Positions 55,992 to 64,000 of a stretch of 64,000 nucleotides of DNA are shown one piece after another; position 1 is the first letter of the stretch, and every line of letters begins with the position of its first letter. Origin of the DNA: Frigoribacterium sp. SL97. Its GTDB lineage: Bacteria; Actinomycetota; Actinomycetes; Actinomycetales; Microbacteriaceae. The notes below the pieces were generated by a model. That model ran no database searches. It had not been told where the DNA came from and was given only the letters and a program-made list of their open reading frames with translations. The translations under genes and the position numbers were made by a program. The stretch is taken from positions 2,542,001-2,606,000 of the forward strand of contig NZ_CP113062.1 of assembly GCF_026625765.1 (NCBI RefSeq). The letters run 5' to 3'.

Positions 55992-57082
55992 GGGCGGACT
56001 CCCCTCTCGGGTCGCGAGGCGTCGAGTCCCGACGGCGCACCGCGTCCTCGACCGCGTCCGGCGCGGACGGGCCGTGGTGGACGGACCTCGCCCAGTGCCC
56101 TCGCCACGAGTGCGACGTCGAGGAGCAGCAAGAGGAACAAGGGGATCGCGGCGATCCAGTAGAGGTCGATCAGGCTGTCGGCCCGCCCCTCGTCGGAGGC
56201 GACGGCACCGTCGCGAGCGTCCGCGACCGCAGCGTCGACGGATGTGTCGGCCGTGCGGTGCACGTACGGCACGCCGAGCTGATCGGCGATGCGCCGCAGG
56301 GCGTCCTCGTCGATCGTCGAGACGGCATCGGGATCGCCGGGCTGTGTGCGGTCCTGGATGTACTCCTTCGACGAGTACTCGTCGCCGTAGCCGTCGAAGA
56401 CGCGCATCTTGCCTCCCCGCTCGGTGCCGTAGCCGAAGACGGCACCGCCGTCGACGTCGCCGGCGGATGCCGCGAAGCTCTCGGGCTCGGTGCCGCTGGT
56501 CTGCTCGCCGTCGCCGAGGTAGTAGACGACGTTGGCCCGTTCGGGCGCACTCTGCCGGGCCTCGGACAGCCGCTCGGCCAGCAGGTCGTTCGCCTCGCTG
56601 ACGGAACTGCCGCTCGAGTAGTAGGTGACCTCTTGGTTCATGGCGTCGGCGGCGGCGACCACGGCGGAGGCGTCGTCGGTCAGTGGCGTCCGCAGGACGG
56701 CGGTGCTGTCGAAGGACAGCAGCGAGAACCGGGCTCCCGCCAGCTGCGAGGTGACCTCGGCGATGTCGGCCCGCACCCCGTCGAGTCGACGCCGACCGTC
56801 GCCCCAGTCCTCCGCCGCGATGCTCGACGTCGTGTCGACCACGAAGAAGACGTTGAGCTGGGCGACCGACGCCTGCGCCGACCCGCCCGGCAGGCTCGGC
56901 CGCACGGCGACGACGAGGAGCAGGGCGACGATGACCAGACGTCGCACCCAGGTGAGAAGGGCCCGTCGTCGGCCCCGCTCGGCCACCACGCGCCAGCCCG
57001 TGAACCCGAGCAGGGCGACGGCGGCCACGGCGAGGAGCCACCAGGGCAGGACGGGCTGGAACACCAGCGCCCGGGCGATCAC
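55988..57082 (-). CDS. VWA domain membrane protein (BatB-like)
   Basis: A 364-residue protein from GTG 57082, overlapping the upstream VWA gene by GTGA. Two N-terminal helices (WWLLAVAAVALLGFTGW, LVIVALLLVVAVRPSLP) are followed by a von Willebrand A domain. Its MIDAS is VVDTTSSIAAEDWGDG, where D-x-T-x-S replaces the usual D-x-S-x-S. A C-terminal helix (IAAIPLFLLLLLDVALVA) and a basic tail end it. Paired VWA proteins in MoxR clusters are thought to act in metal-dependent assembly or envelope stress; that role is inference. Confidence 0.83.
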   Translation of the reverse strand: MIARALVFQPVLPWWLLAVAAVALLGFTGWRVVAERGRRRALLTWVRRLVIVALLLVVAVRPSLPGGSAQASVAQLNVFFVVDTTSSIAAEDWGDGRRRLDGVRADIAEVTSQLAGARFSLLSFDSTAVLRTPLTDDASAVVAAADAMNQEVTYYSSGSSVSEANDLLAERLSEARQSAPERANVVYYLGDGEQTSGTEPESFAASAGDVDGGAVFGYGTERGGKMRVFDGYGDEYSSKEYIQDRTQPGDPDAVSTIDEDALRRIADQLGVPYVHRTADTSVDAAVADARDGAVASDEGRADSLIDLYWIAAIPLFLLLLLDVALVARALGEVRPPRPVRAGRGRGRGAPSGLDASRPERGVRP

Positions 57083-58077
57083 AGGCGCACCCGCCAGAGC
57101 AAGACGAGCCCGCCCATCGCGACGAGCAGGGCGGCTATCGCCAGGGCCTGCGGGTGGTCGGTCACCACGAGCCGTCGGGCACCGGTGAAGAGCCCCGCCT
57201 CGCGGGCGTCGATCTCGTCGACGATCTGCGGCACGGTCGTCGAGTCGTCGAGGGCGTAGTAGCCACCGTCGGTCGACTCGGCCGCGGTGCGCAGTTCGGC
57301 GGCGACCTGGTCGGCCACGGCGTCCGTGGCGTGGTCGGCGGGGTTCACCGCGTACACGCGGACGTCGCGCTCGGTCGCCACGTCGGCCGCCTCGGCGAGC
57401 GTGAGCAGGGCCTTGCCGTTGACGTAGTTGTCGGTGGCGAGCACGACCGACTTGGGCCGCGTGCTGTCGTCGTCGCCGAACCCGAGGACGCACGACGCCA
57501 GACCGTCGCCGATCAGCGACGCACCGTCACCGAGGTCGGTGCCCGTCCAGTAGCGGGTGCCGTTCTCGCCCATGGTGTCGAACGAGTCGCGGTACTGCTC
57601 GAGTTGCGTGCGCACGAAGTCGTAGTCGTCGGTGAGCGGGAACGCCTGCACGGCCGAGCTGTCGAAGAGGTACAGCCCGATGCGTTCGCCGTCGAGCCCC
57701 TGCGAGAGGGTCGAGAACGTGTCGACGATCTGCGAGTCGACCTCGGTCATCGAACCCGACACGTCGAGGCAGAGCATGATGTCGCGCTTGTACGACTGGG
57801 GTTCGACGACGTCGGTGCTCGAGACGCGGGCCGCGAGCAGGACGCTCATGCCGGTCAGCGCCACCATGGCGACGAGCACGACCGCGAGGGCGGCACGGTA
57901 GCGCCGGACGACGCGCTGGTACGCGGGCAGCGCGGTCAGCCGTTCGCCGTGCGCGACCGGGACGCCGAGGCGACGGAGGCGCGCTCTGTCGCGGCGCCTC
58001 CACCGCACGTAGAGCCATGCCGCGACCGCCACGACCGCCAGTGCGACCAACGGGACCCACCAGAAGATCAGCCCCAT
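57079..58077 (-). CDS. VWA domain membrane protein (BatA-like)
   Basis: A 332-residue protein from ATG 58077. N-terminal helices (WWVPLVALAVVAVAAWLYV, AVVLVAMVALTGMSVLLAA) precede a VWA domain with a canonical MIDAS (MLCLDVSGSMTEVDSQI near 100), TGTDLGDG and VVLATDNYVNG. A last helix (LAIAALLVAMGGLVLLW) re-anchors it. It overlaps the next VWA gene by 4 bp and the upstream gene by 10 bp. It likely works with the MoxR ATPase, which in known pairs stimulates or remodels VWA partners. Confidence 0.85.
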   Translation of the reverse strand: MGLIFWWVPLVALAVVAVAAWLYVRWRRRDRARLRRLGVPVAHGERLTALPAYQRVVRRYRAALAVVLVAMVALTGMSVLLAARVSSTDVVEPQSYKRDIMLCLDVSGSMTEVDSQIVDTFSTLSQGLDGERIGLYLFDSSAVQAFPLTDDYDFVRTQLEQYRDSFDTMGENGTRYWTGTDLGDGASLIGDGLASCVLGFGDDDSTRPKSVVLATDNYVNGKALLTLAEAADVATERDVRVYAVNPADHATDAVADQVAAELRTAAESTDGGYYALDDSTTVPQIVDEIDAREAGLFTGARRLVVTDHPQALAIAALLVAMGGLVLLWRVRL

Positions 58078-58550
58078 GACGACACCAGGTCCCTCGCGGT
58101 GGCGACGGCACGGGCCGGGTCGCCGGGCGCTTCGAGCCGGAAGGCCGGCGGGTAGTACTGCTCGACCGCACCGACGAGCCGGGGCAGGTTCGACTCGCGG
58201 AGGTCGGCGAGGGTCATCACGTGGGTGTCGACCCCGTTCGTCTCGTGCGCGAAGAACCGCAGGAGCAGGCTGAGCCGGGAGTGCACGCCACGGTCGTTCA
58301 GCCGCCCCGAGGACGCGGCCGTCTCGACCTCGTCGATCAGGGCGAGGTACTTCGCCTTGGTGTCGGCGAGGGCCACCGGTCGGGAGGCCGCGCGGGCCGC
58401 CCGCTGGGCCGGAGGGAGGCGGCGAGCCGAGAAACGGATCACGAAGACGTACCAGGCGGCCACGAGCGCCAGCCCGACCAGGCCGAGCACCAGCCAGAGC
58501 ACCCAGAGCGGGTACTGGTAGGGCCCGAAGAAGTCGTCAGCGCCCGACAC
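58068..58550 (-). CDS. Single-pass membrane protein of the MoxR cluster (DUF4381-like position)
   Basis: A 160-residue protein from GTG 58550, overlapping the DUF58 gene by 14 bp and the next VWA gene by 10 bp. It has one N-terminal helix (LWVLWLVLGLVGLALVAAWY) and a helical cytoplasmic part (KAKYLALIDEVETAASSGRL, HSRLSLLLRFFAHETNG). In other MoxR clusters a DUF4381-type protein sits in this place; I cannot confirm the family by motif. Function unknown. Confidence 0.72.
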   Translation of the reverse strand: MSGADDFFGPYQYPLWVLWLVLGLVGLALVAAWYVFVIRFSARRLPPAQRAARAASRPVALADTKAKYLALIDEVETAASSGRLNDRGVHSRLSLLLRFFAHETNGVDTHVMTLADLRESNLPRLVGAVEQYYPPAFRLEAPGDPARAVATARDLVSSWG

Positions 58551-59424
58551 GACGGTGCTTCTCGATCAGGGTGAACAGCCCGGGAACGACCTCGGCCTGG
58601 CTGCCGAGCCGTTGGCTGCTGATGCCGAGGGCCAGGAGCTCGCGCTCGGTGTCGCCGACGCGCCGCAGGGAGGAGTCGTCGAACTCTCGACGGAGCTGCG
58701 CGTTCTCGCGCAGGTACGCCGGCAGTCCGGCCATCTCGCGGACGTCGAAGACCTCGCCCGCCCGACCCGCGCGCGTCATCAGGTCGGCGTCGCCGATCGT
58801 CAGCCAGACGACCTCGTGCTGCGCGCGCAGACGCCGGAGCAACCGGGTGATGCGATCGTCGATCGCCAAGTCGTCGGTGATCACGAGCAGCATGGAGCGC
58901 CGCCGGATGCCCCGCGCGACCCACTCGAGCACGGCCGCGAGGTCGCTCGTCGGGGCGTCGAGATCGACGCGTCGGTCGACCTGCCGCAGGAGGGTCTCGA
59001 GGTGGGCTTCGGTCGCGCCCGCCGGGTGCGCGCGTGTGCCCGACGAATCACCCGCCACCAGTGACACGACGTCCCCGTGCTTGGCGGCGATGTAGGCGAG
59101 GGCGCCGGCCGCCATCAGGGCGATGTCTTTCTTGCTTTCGCCACTCGTGGCCGTCGCGGCCATGTTGCGACCGGTGTCCATCACGAGGACGAGGTTCTGC
59201 CGGCGGCTCGCGATGTACCGCTTGACCAGGGGCTCGCCGTGACGGGCCGTGGCCTTCCAGTCGATGTCTTTCACCTCGTCGCCCGGGACGTAGGCCCGGA
59301 GGTCGTCGAAGTCGTGGCTGCGCCCGTGGTGCACCGAGGCGTAGCCGCCCTCGAGCAGGTCGATCGTGCGTCGGTGGGCGAACAGCCCCATCTTCGTCCG
59401 GACGCGCAGCAACAGGCTGGCCAC
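58537..59424 (-). CDS. DUF58 domain protein of the MoxR cluster
   Basis: A 295-residue protein from GTG 59424, 5 bp after the moxR stop. The DUF58 signature GRSHDFDDLRAYVPGDEVKD followed by IDWKATARHGEPLVKRY lies near residues 35-72. A VWA-like fold follows, with LVLVMDTGRNMAATATSGES as a degenerate MIDAS (D-x-G-x-N). DUF58 proteins are always found with MoxR ATPases and are presumed clients or adaptors. No membrane helix is visible, unlike many longer DUF58 proteins. Confidence 0.87.
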   Translation of the reverse strand: MASLLLRVRTKMGLFAHRRTIDLLEGGYASVHHGRSHDFDDLRAYVPGDEVKDIDWKATARHGEPLVKRYIASRRQNLVLVMDTGRNMAATATSGESKKDIALMAAGALAYIAAKHGDVVSLVAGDSSGTRAHPAGATEAHLETLLRQVDRRVDLDAPTSDLAAVLEWVARGIRRRSMLLVITDDLAIDDRITRLLRRLRAQHEVVWLTIGDADLMTRAGRAGEVFDVREMAGLPAYLRENAQLRREFDDSSLRRVGDTERELLALGISSQRLGSQAEVVPGLFTLIEKHRRVGR

Positions 59425-59429
59425 CGGCG

Positions 59430-60461
59430 TCAGGGGGTCTGGACGGCGCCGAACACGGCGTCGATGATCGTCTCGGGCGCGACCTCGTCGGCCGTGGCCT
59501 CGTAGTTGAGGATCATGCGGTGTCGCAGCACGGAGTGCCGCAGGTGCTTGACGTCTTCGGGGATGACGTAGTCGCGCCCGTGCAGCAGGGCGAGGGCACG
59601 GGCCGCCTGCATGAAGGCGATGCTGGCCCGGGGGCTGGCCCCGAACTCGACGTAGTCGGCGAGGGTCGCCGGGATGTACTGCTGCGGATGCCGCGTGACG
59701 TAGATGAGCTGCACGATGTAGTTGACGATCGACGCGTCGACGTAGACGCGCTTGGCCAGGTCTTGCAGGTAGACGACGTCGGCCAGGCCGACGCCCGTGG
59801 ACGGTGCGGCGGCCTCGTCGTAGACGCCGCTCTCGATGCGCCGGATGATCTCGGCCTCTTCGGCGGGGCTCGGGTAGTCGAGGATCTCTTTCAACAGGAA
59901 GCGGTCGAGCTGCGCCTCGGGCAGTTGGTAGGTGCCCTCTTGCTCGATCGGGTTCTGGGTGGCCAGGACGAGGAAGGGCGACGGCAGTCGGTAGACCGTC
60001 CCCCCGATGGTCGTCTGGCGCTCTTGCATCGCCTCGAGCATGGCGCTCTGGGTCTTGGCGCTCGAGCGGTTGATCTCGTCGAGCAGGACGAAGTTCGAGT
60101 GGACCGGCCCGAGCTGGGTGACGAAGGTCGATTTCTGGGCGTCGTAGATCTGGGTGCCCGTGATGTCGCTCGGCAGGAGGTCGGGCGTGCACTGGATGCG
60201 ACGGAAGCTCGCGTCGATCGACTGCGCGATGGTCTGGGCCGCGGTCGTCTTGGCCAACCCCGGGACGCTCTCGAGCAGGACGTGCCCGCCGGTGATGAGG
60301 GCGACGAGCAGGGTGTCGCGGAGTGCGGTCTGACCCACGACCTTGCGACCGAACGCCTGCGACACCGCCCCGACGATCTGCCGAGCCCGCTCGAGCTCGG
60401 CGGGCGTCACGGGGGCCGGAGCCGGCGGCGGGGTCTGGCTGGCGGTGGCGGTGTCGGTCAC
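59430..60461 (-). CDS. MoxR family AAA+ ATPase
   Basis: A 343-residue AAA+ chaperone-like ATPase from GTG 60461 (TDTATASQTPPPAPAPV). Walker A is LLESVPGLAKTTAAQT near 75-90, Walker B FVLLDEINRSSAKTQSAML, sensor 1 LATQNPIEQEGTYQLPEAQL, and there is an Arg-finger region DRFLLKE. A lid domain completes it. It is the first gene of moxR-DUF58-X-VWA-VWA-TPR, a compact operon with overlaps throughout. MoxR systems are linked to maturation of partner complexes and stress resistance. Regulation is not visible. Confidence 0.93.
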   Translation of the reverse strand: MTDTATASQTPPPAPAPVTPAELERARQIVGAVSQAFGRKVVGQTALRDTLLVALITGGHVLLESVPGLAKTTAAQTIAQSIDASFRRIQCTPDLLPSDITGTQIYDAQKSTFVTQLGPVHSNFVLLDEINRSSAKTQSAMLEAMQERQTTIGGTVYRLPSPFLVLATQNPIEQEGTYQLPEAQLDRFLLKEILDYPSPAEEAEIIRRIESGVYDEAAAPSTGVGLADVVYLQDLAKRVYVDASIVNYIVQLIYVTRHPQQYIPATLADYVEFGASPRASIAFMQAARALALLHGRDYVIPEDVKHLRHSVLRHRMILNYEATADEVAPETIIDAVFGAVQTP

Positions 60462-60516
60462 GCGCCCCACTGTAAACCAGTCCCCCGACAGCTCCCGTGC
60501 CCCCGGACACCACATC

Positions 60517-61176
60517 TCATCGCCGCAGCGCGCGCCTCGCCAGCCAGTTGCCCAGGAACTGGACGAGCTGCACCAGCACGATGATCAGCAGCACCGCGGC
60601 CCAGGTCACGACCGGGTCGAACTGCCGGTAGCCGTAGAGCAGGGCGAAGTTGCCGAGCCCGCCGCCGCCGATGTAGCCGGCCACCGCCGACATGTCGACC
60701 AGCGCGACGAAGATGAACGTGTAGCCGAGGACGAGCGGTCCGAGCGCCTCCGGCAGCAGCACCGTCCCGATGATGCGGGCCGGGCCGGCCCCCGCCGCCC
60801 GTGCGGCCTCGATGACGCCCGGCTGCACGGTGAGCAGGTTCTGTTCCACGATGCGCGAGATGGCGAACGACGCGGCGAGCGACAGGGTGAAGATGATGGC
60901 CGGGTTGCCGCTGCCCGACCCGATGACGAACCTCGCCAACGGCTGGGCCGCGGCCAGGAAGATGATGAACGGGATCGGTCGGAACACGTTGACGACCACG
61001 TTCAGCACGCCGTAGACGACGCGGTTCGCGAAGAGGGCTCCGCCCCGCGTCAGGTACAGCGCCAGGCCGAGCAGGAGTCCGCCGATGCCGCCGAAGAGGA
61101 GGGTCAGGGCGACGATGTAGACGGTCTCGACGGCCGCCTGCCACAGCATCGGCTGCAGTTCGATCAGGGAGTCCAT
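60517..61176 (-). CDS. metI: Methionine ABC transporter permease
   Basis: Membrane channel of the D/L-methionine importer. The 219-residue protein has about five helices, with VVYGVLNVVVNVFRPIPFII typical of MetI. The EAA loop is EAARAAGAGPARIIGTVLLP, followed by the YIGGGGLGNFALLYGYRQF motif. ATG 61176 shares its A with the metN stop (TGATG). It is the last gene of metQ-metN-metI and ends against moxR. Confidence 0.94.
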   Translation of the reverse strand: MDSLIELQPMLWQAAVETVYIVALTLLFGGIGGLLLGLALYLTRGGALFANRVVYGVLNVVVNVFRPIPFIIFLAAAQPLARFVIGSGSGNPAIIFTLSLAASFAISRIVEQNLLTVQPGVIEAARAAGAGPARIIGTVLLPEALGPLVLGYTFIFVALVDMSAVAGYIGGGGLGNFALLYGYRQFDPVVTWAAVLLIIVLVQLVQFLGNWLARRALRR

Positions 61177-62237
61177 CAGCGTCCTTCCGTGGGTCGGACC
61201 GACGTCGTCGGCGAGGTGGGCAGTTCGGTCGCGTCGTCGCCCAGGTCGGAGACGGCCGCTCGGACGGCCGCGTCGTCGCCGGTCACGGCGAGGGTCAGGG
61301 TGCCGAACGTGCGTCCCTGGATGTCGTTCACGCCGCCGAAGACGATCTCGAACGACAGGCCGTGCCGCGCGAGCAGCGCGAAGACGTCGCGCTGGTCGAC
61401 GCCACCCTCGGCGATGCGCACCGACACCAGGACGCCGGGGTGGCGGGCCCGCAGCGCATCGAGTTCGTCACCGTGCGGCGTGCCCGCGATGACCGTCGAG
61501 ACGAACCGTTTGGTCGACGCCTGCTTCGGGTCGGAGAACACCTCGAAGGTGGGGCCGGTCTCGACGACGCGACCGGAGTCCATCACGGCCACCCGGTCGG
61601 CGATCGACTTGATGACGTCCATCTCGTGGGTGATCACGACGATGGTGATGCCGAGCTCGGCGTTGACGCGTTTGAGCAGGGCGAGCACCTCGCTGGTCGT
61701 CTCGGGGTCGAGGGCGCTCGTCGCCTCGTCGGCGAGCAGGATGCGGGGATTCGTCGCGAGCGCGCGGGCGATGCCGACGCGCTGCTTCTGACCACCCGAG
61801 AGCTGGTCCGGCCGCGCGTGGGCCTTGTCACCGAGGCCGACGAAGTGCAGCAGGTCGCTGATCCGCCGCTGGTGCTCGTCCTTGGGTACCCCCGCCGCCT
61901 TGAGCGGGAACTCGACGTTGCCCCAGACCGTCTTCGACGAGAACAGGTTGAACTGCTGGAAGATCATGCCGATGCCGGCCCGGACCGAGCGCAGTTCGCG
62001 CTCACGGAGGCCGGTGATCTCGCGGCCGTCGACGCGGATGCTCCCGCTCGTCGTGGGCTCGAGGGCGTTGACGAGGCGGACGAGGGTGCTCTTCCCCGCG
62101 CCCGAGTAGCCGATGATGCCGAAGATCTCGCCCTCGGCGATCTCGAGGCTGACGCCGTCGACCGCGGTCAGCGGTGCGGCGCCCTTCTCACGGGGCGGGT
62201 ACGTCTTGACGACGTCGGTCAGGGTGATGGCGGGCAC
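61176..62237 (-). CDS. metN: Methionine ABC transporter ATP-binding protein
   Basis: ATPase of the methionine importer, 353 residues from GTG 62237. Motifs are GYSGAGKSTLVRLVNALEPT, Q-loop IFQQFNLF, signature LSGGQKQRVGIARAL and Walker B LLADEATSALDPETT. VVITHEMDVIKSIADRVAV is characteristic of MetN. The C-terminal NIL/ACT-like domain (about 270-335, VSVRIAEGGVDQRDVFALLA) binds methionine and gives trans-inhibition in the family. It lies 81 bp downstream of metQ. Confidence 0.95.
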   Translation of the reverse strand: MPAITLTDVVKTYPPREKGAAPLTAVDGVSLEIAEGEIFGIIGYSGAGKSTLVRLVNALEPTTSGSIRVDGREITGLRERELRSVRAGIGMIFQQFNLFSSKTVWGNVEFPLKAAGVPKDEHQRRISDLLHFVGLGDKAHARPDQLSGGQKQRVGIARALATNPRILLADEATSALDPETTSEVLALLKRVNAELGITIVVITHEMDVIKSIADRVAVMDSGRVVETGPTFEVFSDPKQASTKRFVSTVIAGTPHGDELDALRARHPGVLVSVRIAEGGVDQRDVFALLARHGLSFEIVFGGVNDIQGRTFGTLTLAVTGDDAAVRAAVSDLGDDATELPTSPTTSVRPTEGR

Positions 62238-62318
62238 ACGTTCTCCTCGGCACGGGCGGAGGCCCGGACCGCGAGCGGATGCTGCGCGCAGTCCGGGCCG
62301 GGGTGGCGACCTGGTGGG

Positions 62319-63242
62319 TCAGCCGTTCTGTTCGACGAGCTTCTCGGTCTCGGTCAGCGACTTCTCGAGGTCGCTCGCGGGGATCTTCGTGATGATCGCC
62401 GCGCCACCCGAGTTGTCGACGACGCCGTCGGTGACGGCCTTGGTGTCCTGGTAGATCTGGACGAGCTTCTGGTAGGTGGCATCGTCCTTGTCTTCCGCAC
62501 GGGCGGCGAAGACGTTGGCGTAGGGCACCGACGAGGGGTCGTTGGGGTCGTCCTGGGCGATGACGTCGTCGGTCGACAGACCGGCCTTCGTCGCGAAGTC
62601 GTTGTTGATGATCGCACCGGCGTAGTCGGGCAGTGACGTGGCGGCGAGGTCGGCGCTCACCGTCGCGACCTTCACCTTCGACTTCGACTCGTCGACGTCG
62701 TTGACGCCCGAGAAGATCGTCCCGCCGTCCTTCAGCGAGACCAGCCCGTTCGACTGCAGGACGAGCAGGGCGCGGGCCAGGTTGCTCGAGTCGTCGGGGA
62801 TCGCGATGGTGTCACCCTCCTGGAAGTCGCTCAGCTCGGTGTACTTCGACGAGTACAGGGGCAGGGGGTAGATCGCCGTCGAACCGATCGGCACGATGTC
62901 GTTGCCGGATGCCACGTCGTACTGCGCGAGGTAGACGATGTGCTGGAACTGGTTCAGGTCGATCTCGCCGTCGGCGAGGGCGGGGTTGGGCTGCTCGTAG
63001 TCCGAGTAGTCCACGAGGTCGACCGTGATGCCCTCGTCGGCCGCGGCCTGCACGAAGTCGGCCCAGTACGGGTCGCTCGCGCCCACGACGCCGATGCGGA
63101 CGGTCTCGTCGTCGCCACCGCCACGGGTGACTCCGATCGCGATGCCGACGGCGGCGAGCACGACGACGACCGCGACGATGACGGCGATCAGACGACCGGG
63201 GCCCTTCTTGGGGGCGTCGATCAGGGGGGCGCTGCTGGTCAT
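62319..63242 (-). CDS. metQ: Methionine-binding protein, membrane-anchored NlpA family
   Basis: Solute receptor for the MetNI importer. The 307-residue protein has the NlpA fold (VRIGVVGASDPYWADFVQAA, YEQPNPALADGEIDLNQFQH, GSTAIYPLPLYSSKYTELSD, ATVSADLAATSLPDYAGAII). The N terminus is unusual: after SAPLIDAPKKGPGR comes a helix LIAVIVAVVVVLAAVGIAIG and no lipobox cysteine, so it is probably held by an uncleaved helix and not by lipid. ATG 63242. The 229-bp upstream region shows no SAM riboswitch that I can recognise. Confidence 0.9.
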   Translation of the reverse strand: MTSSAPLIDAPKKGPGRLIAVIVAVVVVLAAVGIAIGVTRGGGDDETVRIGVVGASDPYWADFVQAAADEGITVDLVDYSDYEQPNPALADGEIDLNQFQHIVYLAQYDVASGNDIVPIGSTAIYPLPLYSSKYTELSDFQEGDTIAIPDDSSNLARALLVLQSNGLVSLKDGGTIFSGVNDVDESKSKVKVATVSADLAATSLPDYAGAIINNDFATKAGLSTDDVIAQDDPNDPSSVPYANVFAARAEDKDDATYQKLVQIYQDTKAVTDGVVDNSGGAAIITKIPASDLEKSLTETEKLVEQNG

Positions 63243-63400
63243 GGGTTCCTCTCGGGGCGCTGCGGGAGCACCGCTCGGGGGTGGGCCGGGGCCGTCACGG
63301 TGCGTCGTCCATGCTGGCGGACGCCCCGGGGCGCGTCACATCGGGGCGTCACACGACGACACACGGCCCCGTCGGCCCGGCCGCGGACGCGACCACACGA

Positions 63401-63438
63401 AGGAGGCGCGGTGCGAGAGATCTCGCACCGCGCCTCCT
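63401..63438. terminator. Terminator-like palindrome of ispG from two inverted word copies
   Basis: AGGAGGCGCGGTGCGAGA and TCTCGCACCGCGCCTCCT form an 18-bp perfect stem with a two-base centre, 33 bp past the ispG stop. It uses the same core as the hairpin after proS. Confidence 0.88.
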
Positions 63439-63471
63439 GACGGGGTCGCGTCGCCCCCGGGGTGGACCCGA

Positions 63472-64000
63472 TCAGACGGTGACGACCTCGGGCGAGCCCA
63501 GCTCGCCGGGGGGCATCTCGGCGGCGAGACGGTTCGCCTCGTCGATGAGGGTCTGGACGATCTCGGACTCGGGAACGGTCTTGATGACCTCGCCCTTGAC
63601 GAAGATCTGACCCTTGCCGTTGCCCGAGGCGACGCCGAGGTCGGCCTCGCGGGCCTCGCCAGGACCGTTGACGACACAACCCATGACGGCGACGCGCAGC
63701 GGGACGGTCATGCCCTCGAGCCCGTCGGTGACGTCGTTGGCCAGCTTGTAGACGTCGACCTGGGCGCGACCGCAGCTCGGGCAGCTGACGATCTCGAGCT
63801 TGCGCTCGCGCAGGTTGAGCGACTGCAGGATCTGCAGGCCGACCTTGACCTCTTGGGCGGGCGGGGCACTGAGGCTGACGCGGATGGTGTCGCCGATGCC
63901 CTCGCTCAGCAGGATGCCGAAGGCCGTGGCCGACTTGATCGTGCCCTGGAACTCGGGCCCGGCCTCGGTCACGCCGAGGTGCAGGGGCCAGTCGCCGCGT
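63472..64000 (-). CDS. ispG: 4-hydroxy-3-methylbut-2-enyl diphosphate synthase, partial
   Basis: Reduces MEcPP to HMBPP in the MEP isoprenoid pathway using a 4Fe-4S cluster. Only the last 175 or so residues are inside; the 5' part lies beyond 64000. The frame at the edge reads RGDWPLHLGVTEAGPEFQGT. Cluster ligands are Cys in IVSCPSCGRAQVD and GCVVNGPGEAREAD, the latter with the conserved Glu. FVKGEVIKTVPESEIVQTLI is the usual C-terminal region. Gene order with metQ is not functionally informative. No frameshift is seen in the visible part. Confidence 0.95.
   Translation of the reverse strand, partial: RGDWPLHLGVTEAGPEFQGTIKSATAFGILLSEGIGDTIRVSLSAPPAQEVKVGLQILQSLNLRERKLEIVSCPSCGRAQVDVYKLANDVTDGLEGMTVPLRVAVMGCVVNGPGEAREADLGVASGNGKGQIFVKGEVIKTVPESEIVQTLIDEANRLAAEMPPGELGSPEVVTV

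Noticed and set aside
63243..63400. SAM riboswitch before metQ
   Set aside because: None of the conserved SAM-I, SAM-II or SAM-IV core motifs could be recognised by eye. A covariance search would be decisive.

Overview
The window is very GC-rich, with GTG starts frequent and most spacers short. Gene content and protein style (cydABDC, SOS-controlled dnaE2, rplU-rpmA, nusA-ylxR-infB-rbfA, MoxR/VWA cluster, metQNI, ispG) point to an actinobacterium, most probably a Microbacteriaceae member of the Curtobacterium/Frigoribacterium type. That placement is inferred from recognised proteins, not from a search. I see no rRNA, tRNA, CRISPR array, integrase, transposase or prophage, so this is mostly ordinary chromosome.

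Layout. 1-1.6 kb: folate genes, pabB-like (broken, runs off the left edge) and divergent pabC-like. 1.6-7.5 kb: cytochrome bd oxidase cydAB with its exporter cydDC (cydC frameshifted). 7.6-12.4 kb: DedA protein, then a four-gene compatible-solute ABC importer whose genes all overlap by GTGA, and a TetR regulator. 12.5-16.5 kb: SRAP protein, App1-type phosphatase, complete hipBA module, small SOS-box gene. 16.6-22.1 kb: pnuC, GH15 trehalase/glucoamylase-like enzyme, divergent zwf, FUSC-type membrane protein. 22.2-27.2 kb: dnaE2 behind a perfect SOS box, glutathionyl-hydroquinone-reductase-like protein, DksA-like zinc finger protein. 27.2-33.3 kb: TetR with two palindromic operators facing a broken epimerase-like gene, a broken GAF regulator, aldehyde dehydrogenase plus DUF779, an unknown protein. 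33.3-36.4 kb: rplU-rpmA, zinc alcohol dehydrogenase, metallophosphoesterase. 36.4-43 kb: repeat-filled spacer, MpaB-type oxygenase, Nudix, Stealth glycan phosphotransferase, SGNH hydrolase, SDR/DUF2867 fusion. 43-55 kb: deoC, ribF, truB, mutY, rbfA, infB, ylxR, nusA, proS. 55-60.5 kb: six-gene MoxR/DUF58/VWA/TPR operon. 60.5-64 kb: metI-metN-metQ importer and the 3' part of ispG.

Three signals are not explained by genes. First, an 86-bp REPIN-like element: two inverted 14-bp arms (core CAGGAGTTGCCGAC) around a variable middle. It occurs four times, three of them exactly 86 bp long, and two copies contain the stop codon of the preceding gene. Second, a separate 16-bp word, GACCCGCGCCTCCTCG, occurs at about 18 sites in both orientations, inside genes in several reading frames, just after stop codons, and as inverted pairs that look like terminators. 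Third, four genes (pabB, cydC, the epimerase and the GAF regulator) are each broken by one missing base, every time in a run of five G or C where six would restore the frame. This looks more like a systematic sequence error than four independent pseudogenes.

Other curiosities are a 32-bp direct duplication of the nusA 3' end, a 20-bp minisatellite at 38.2 kb, and a GTCC microsatellite in front of the App1-type gene.
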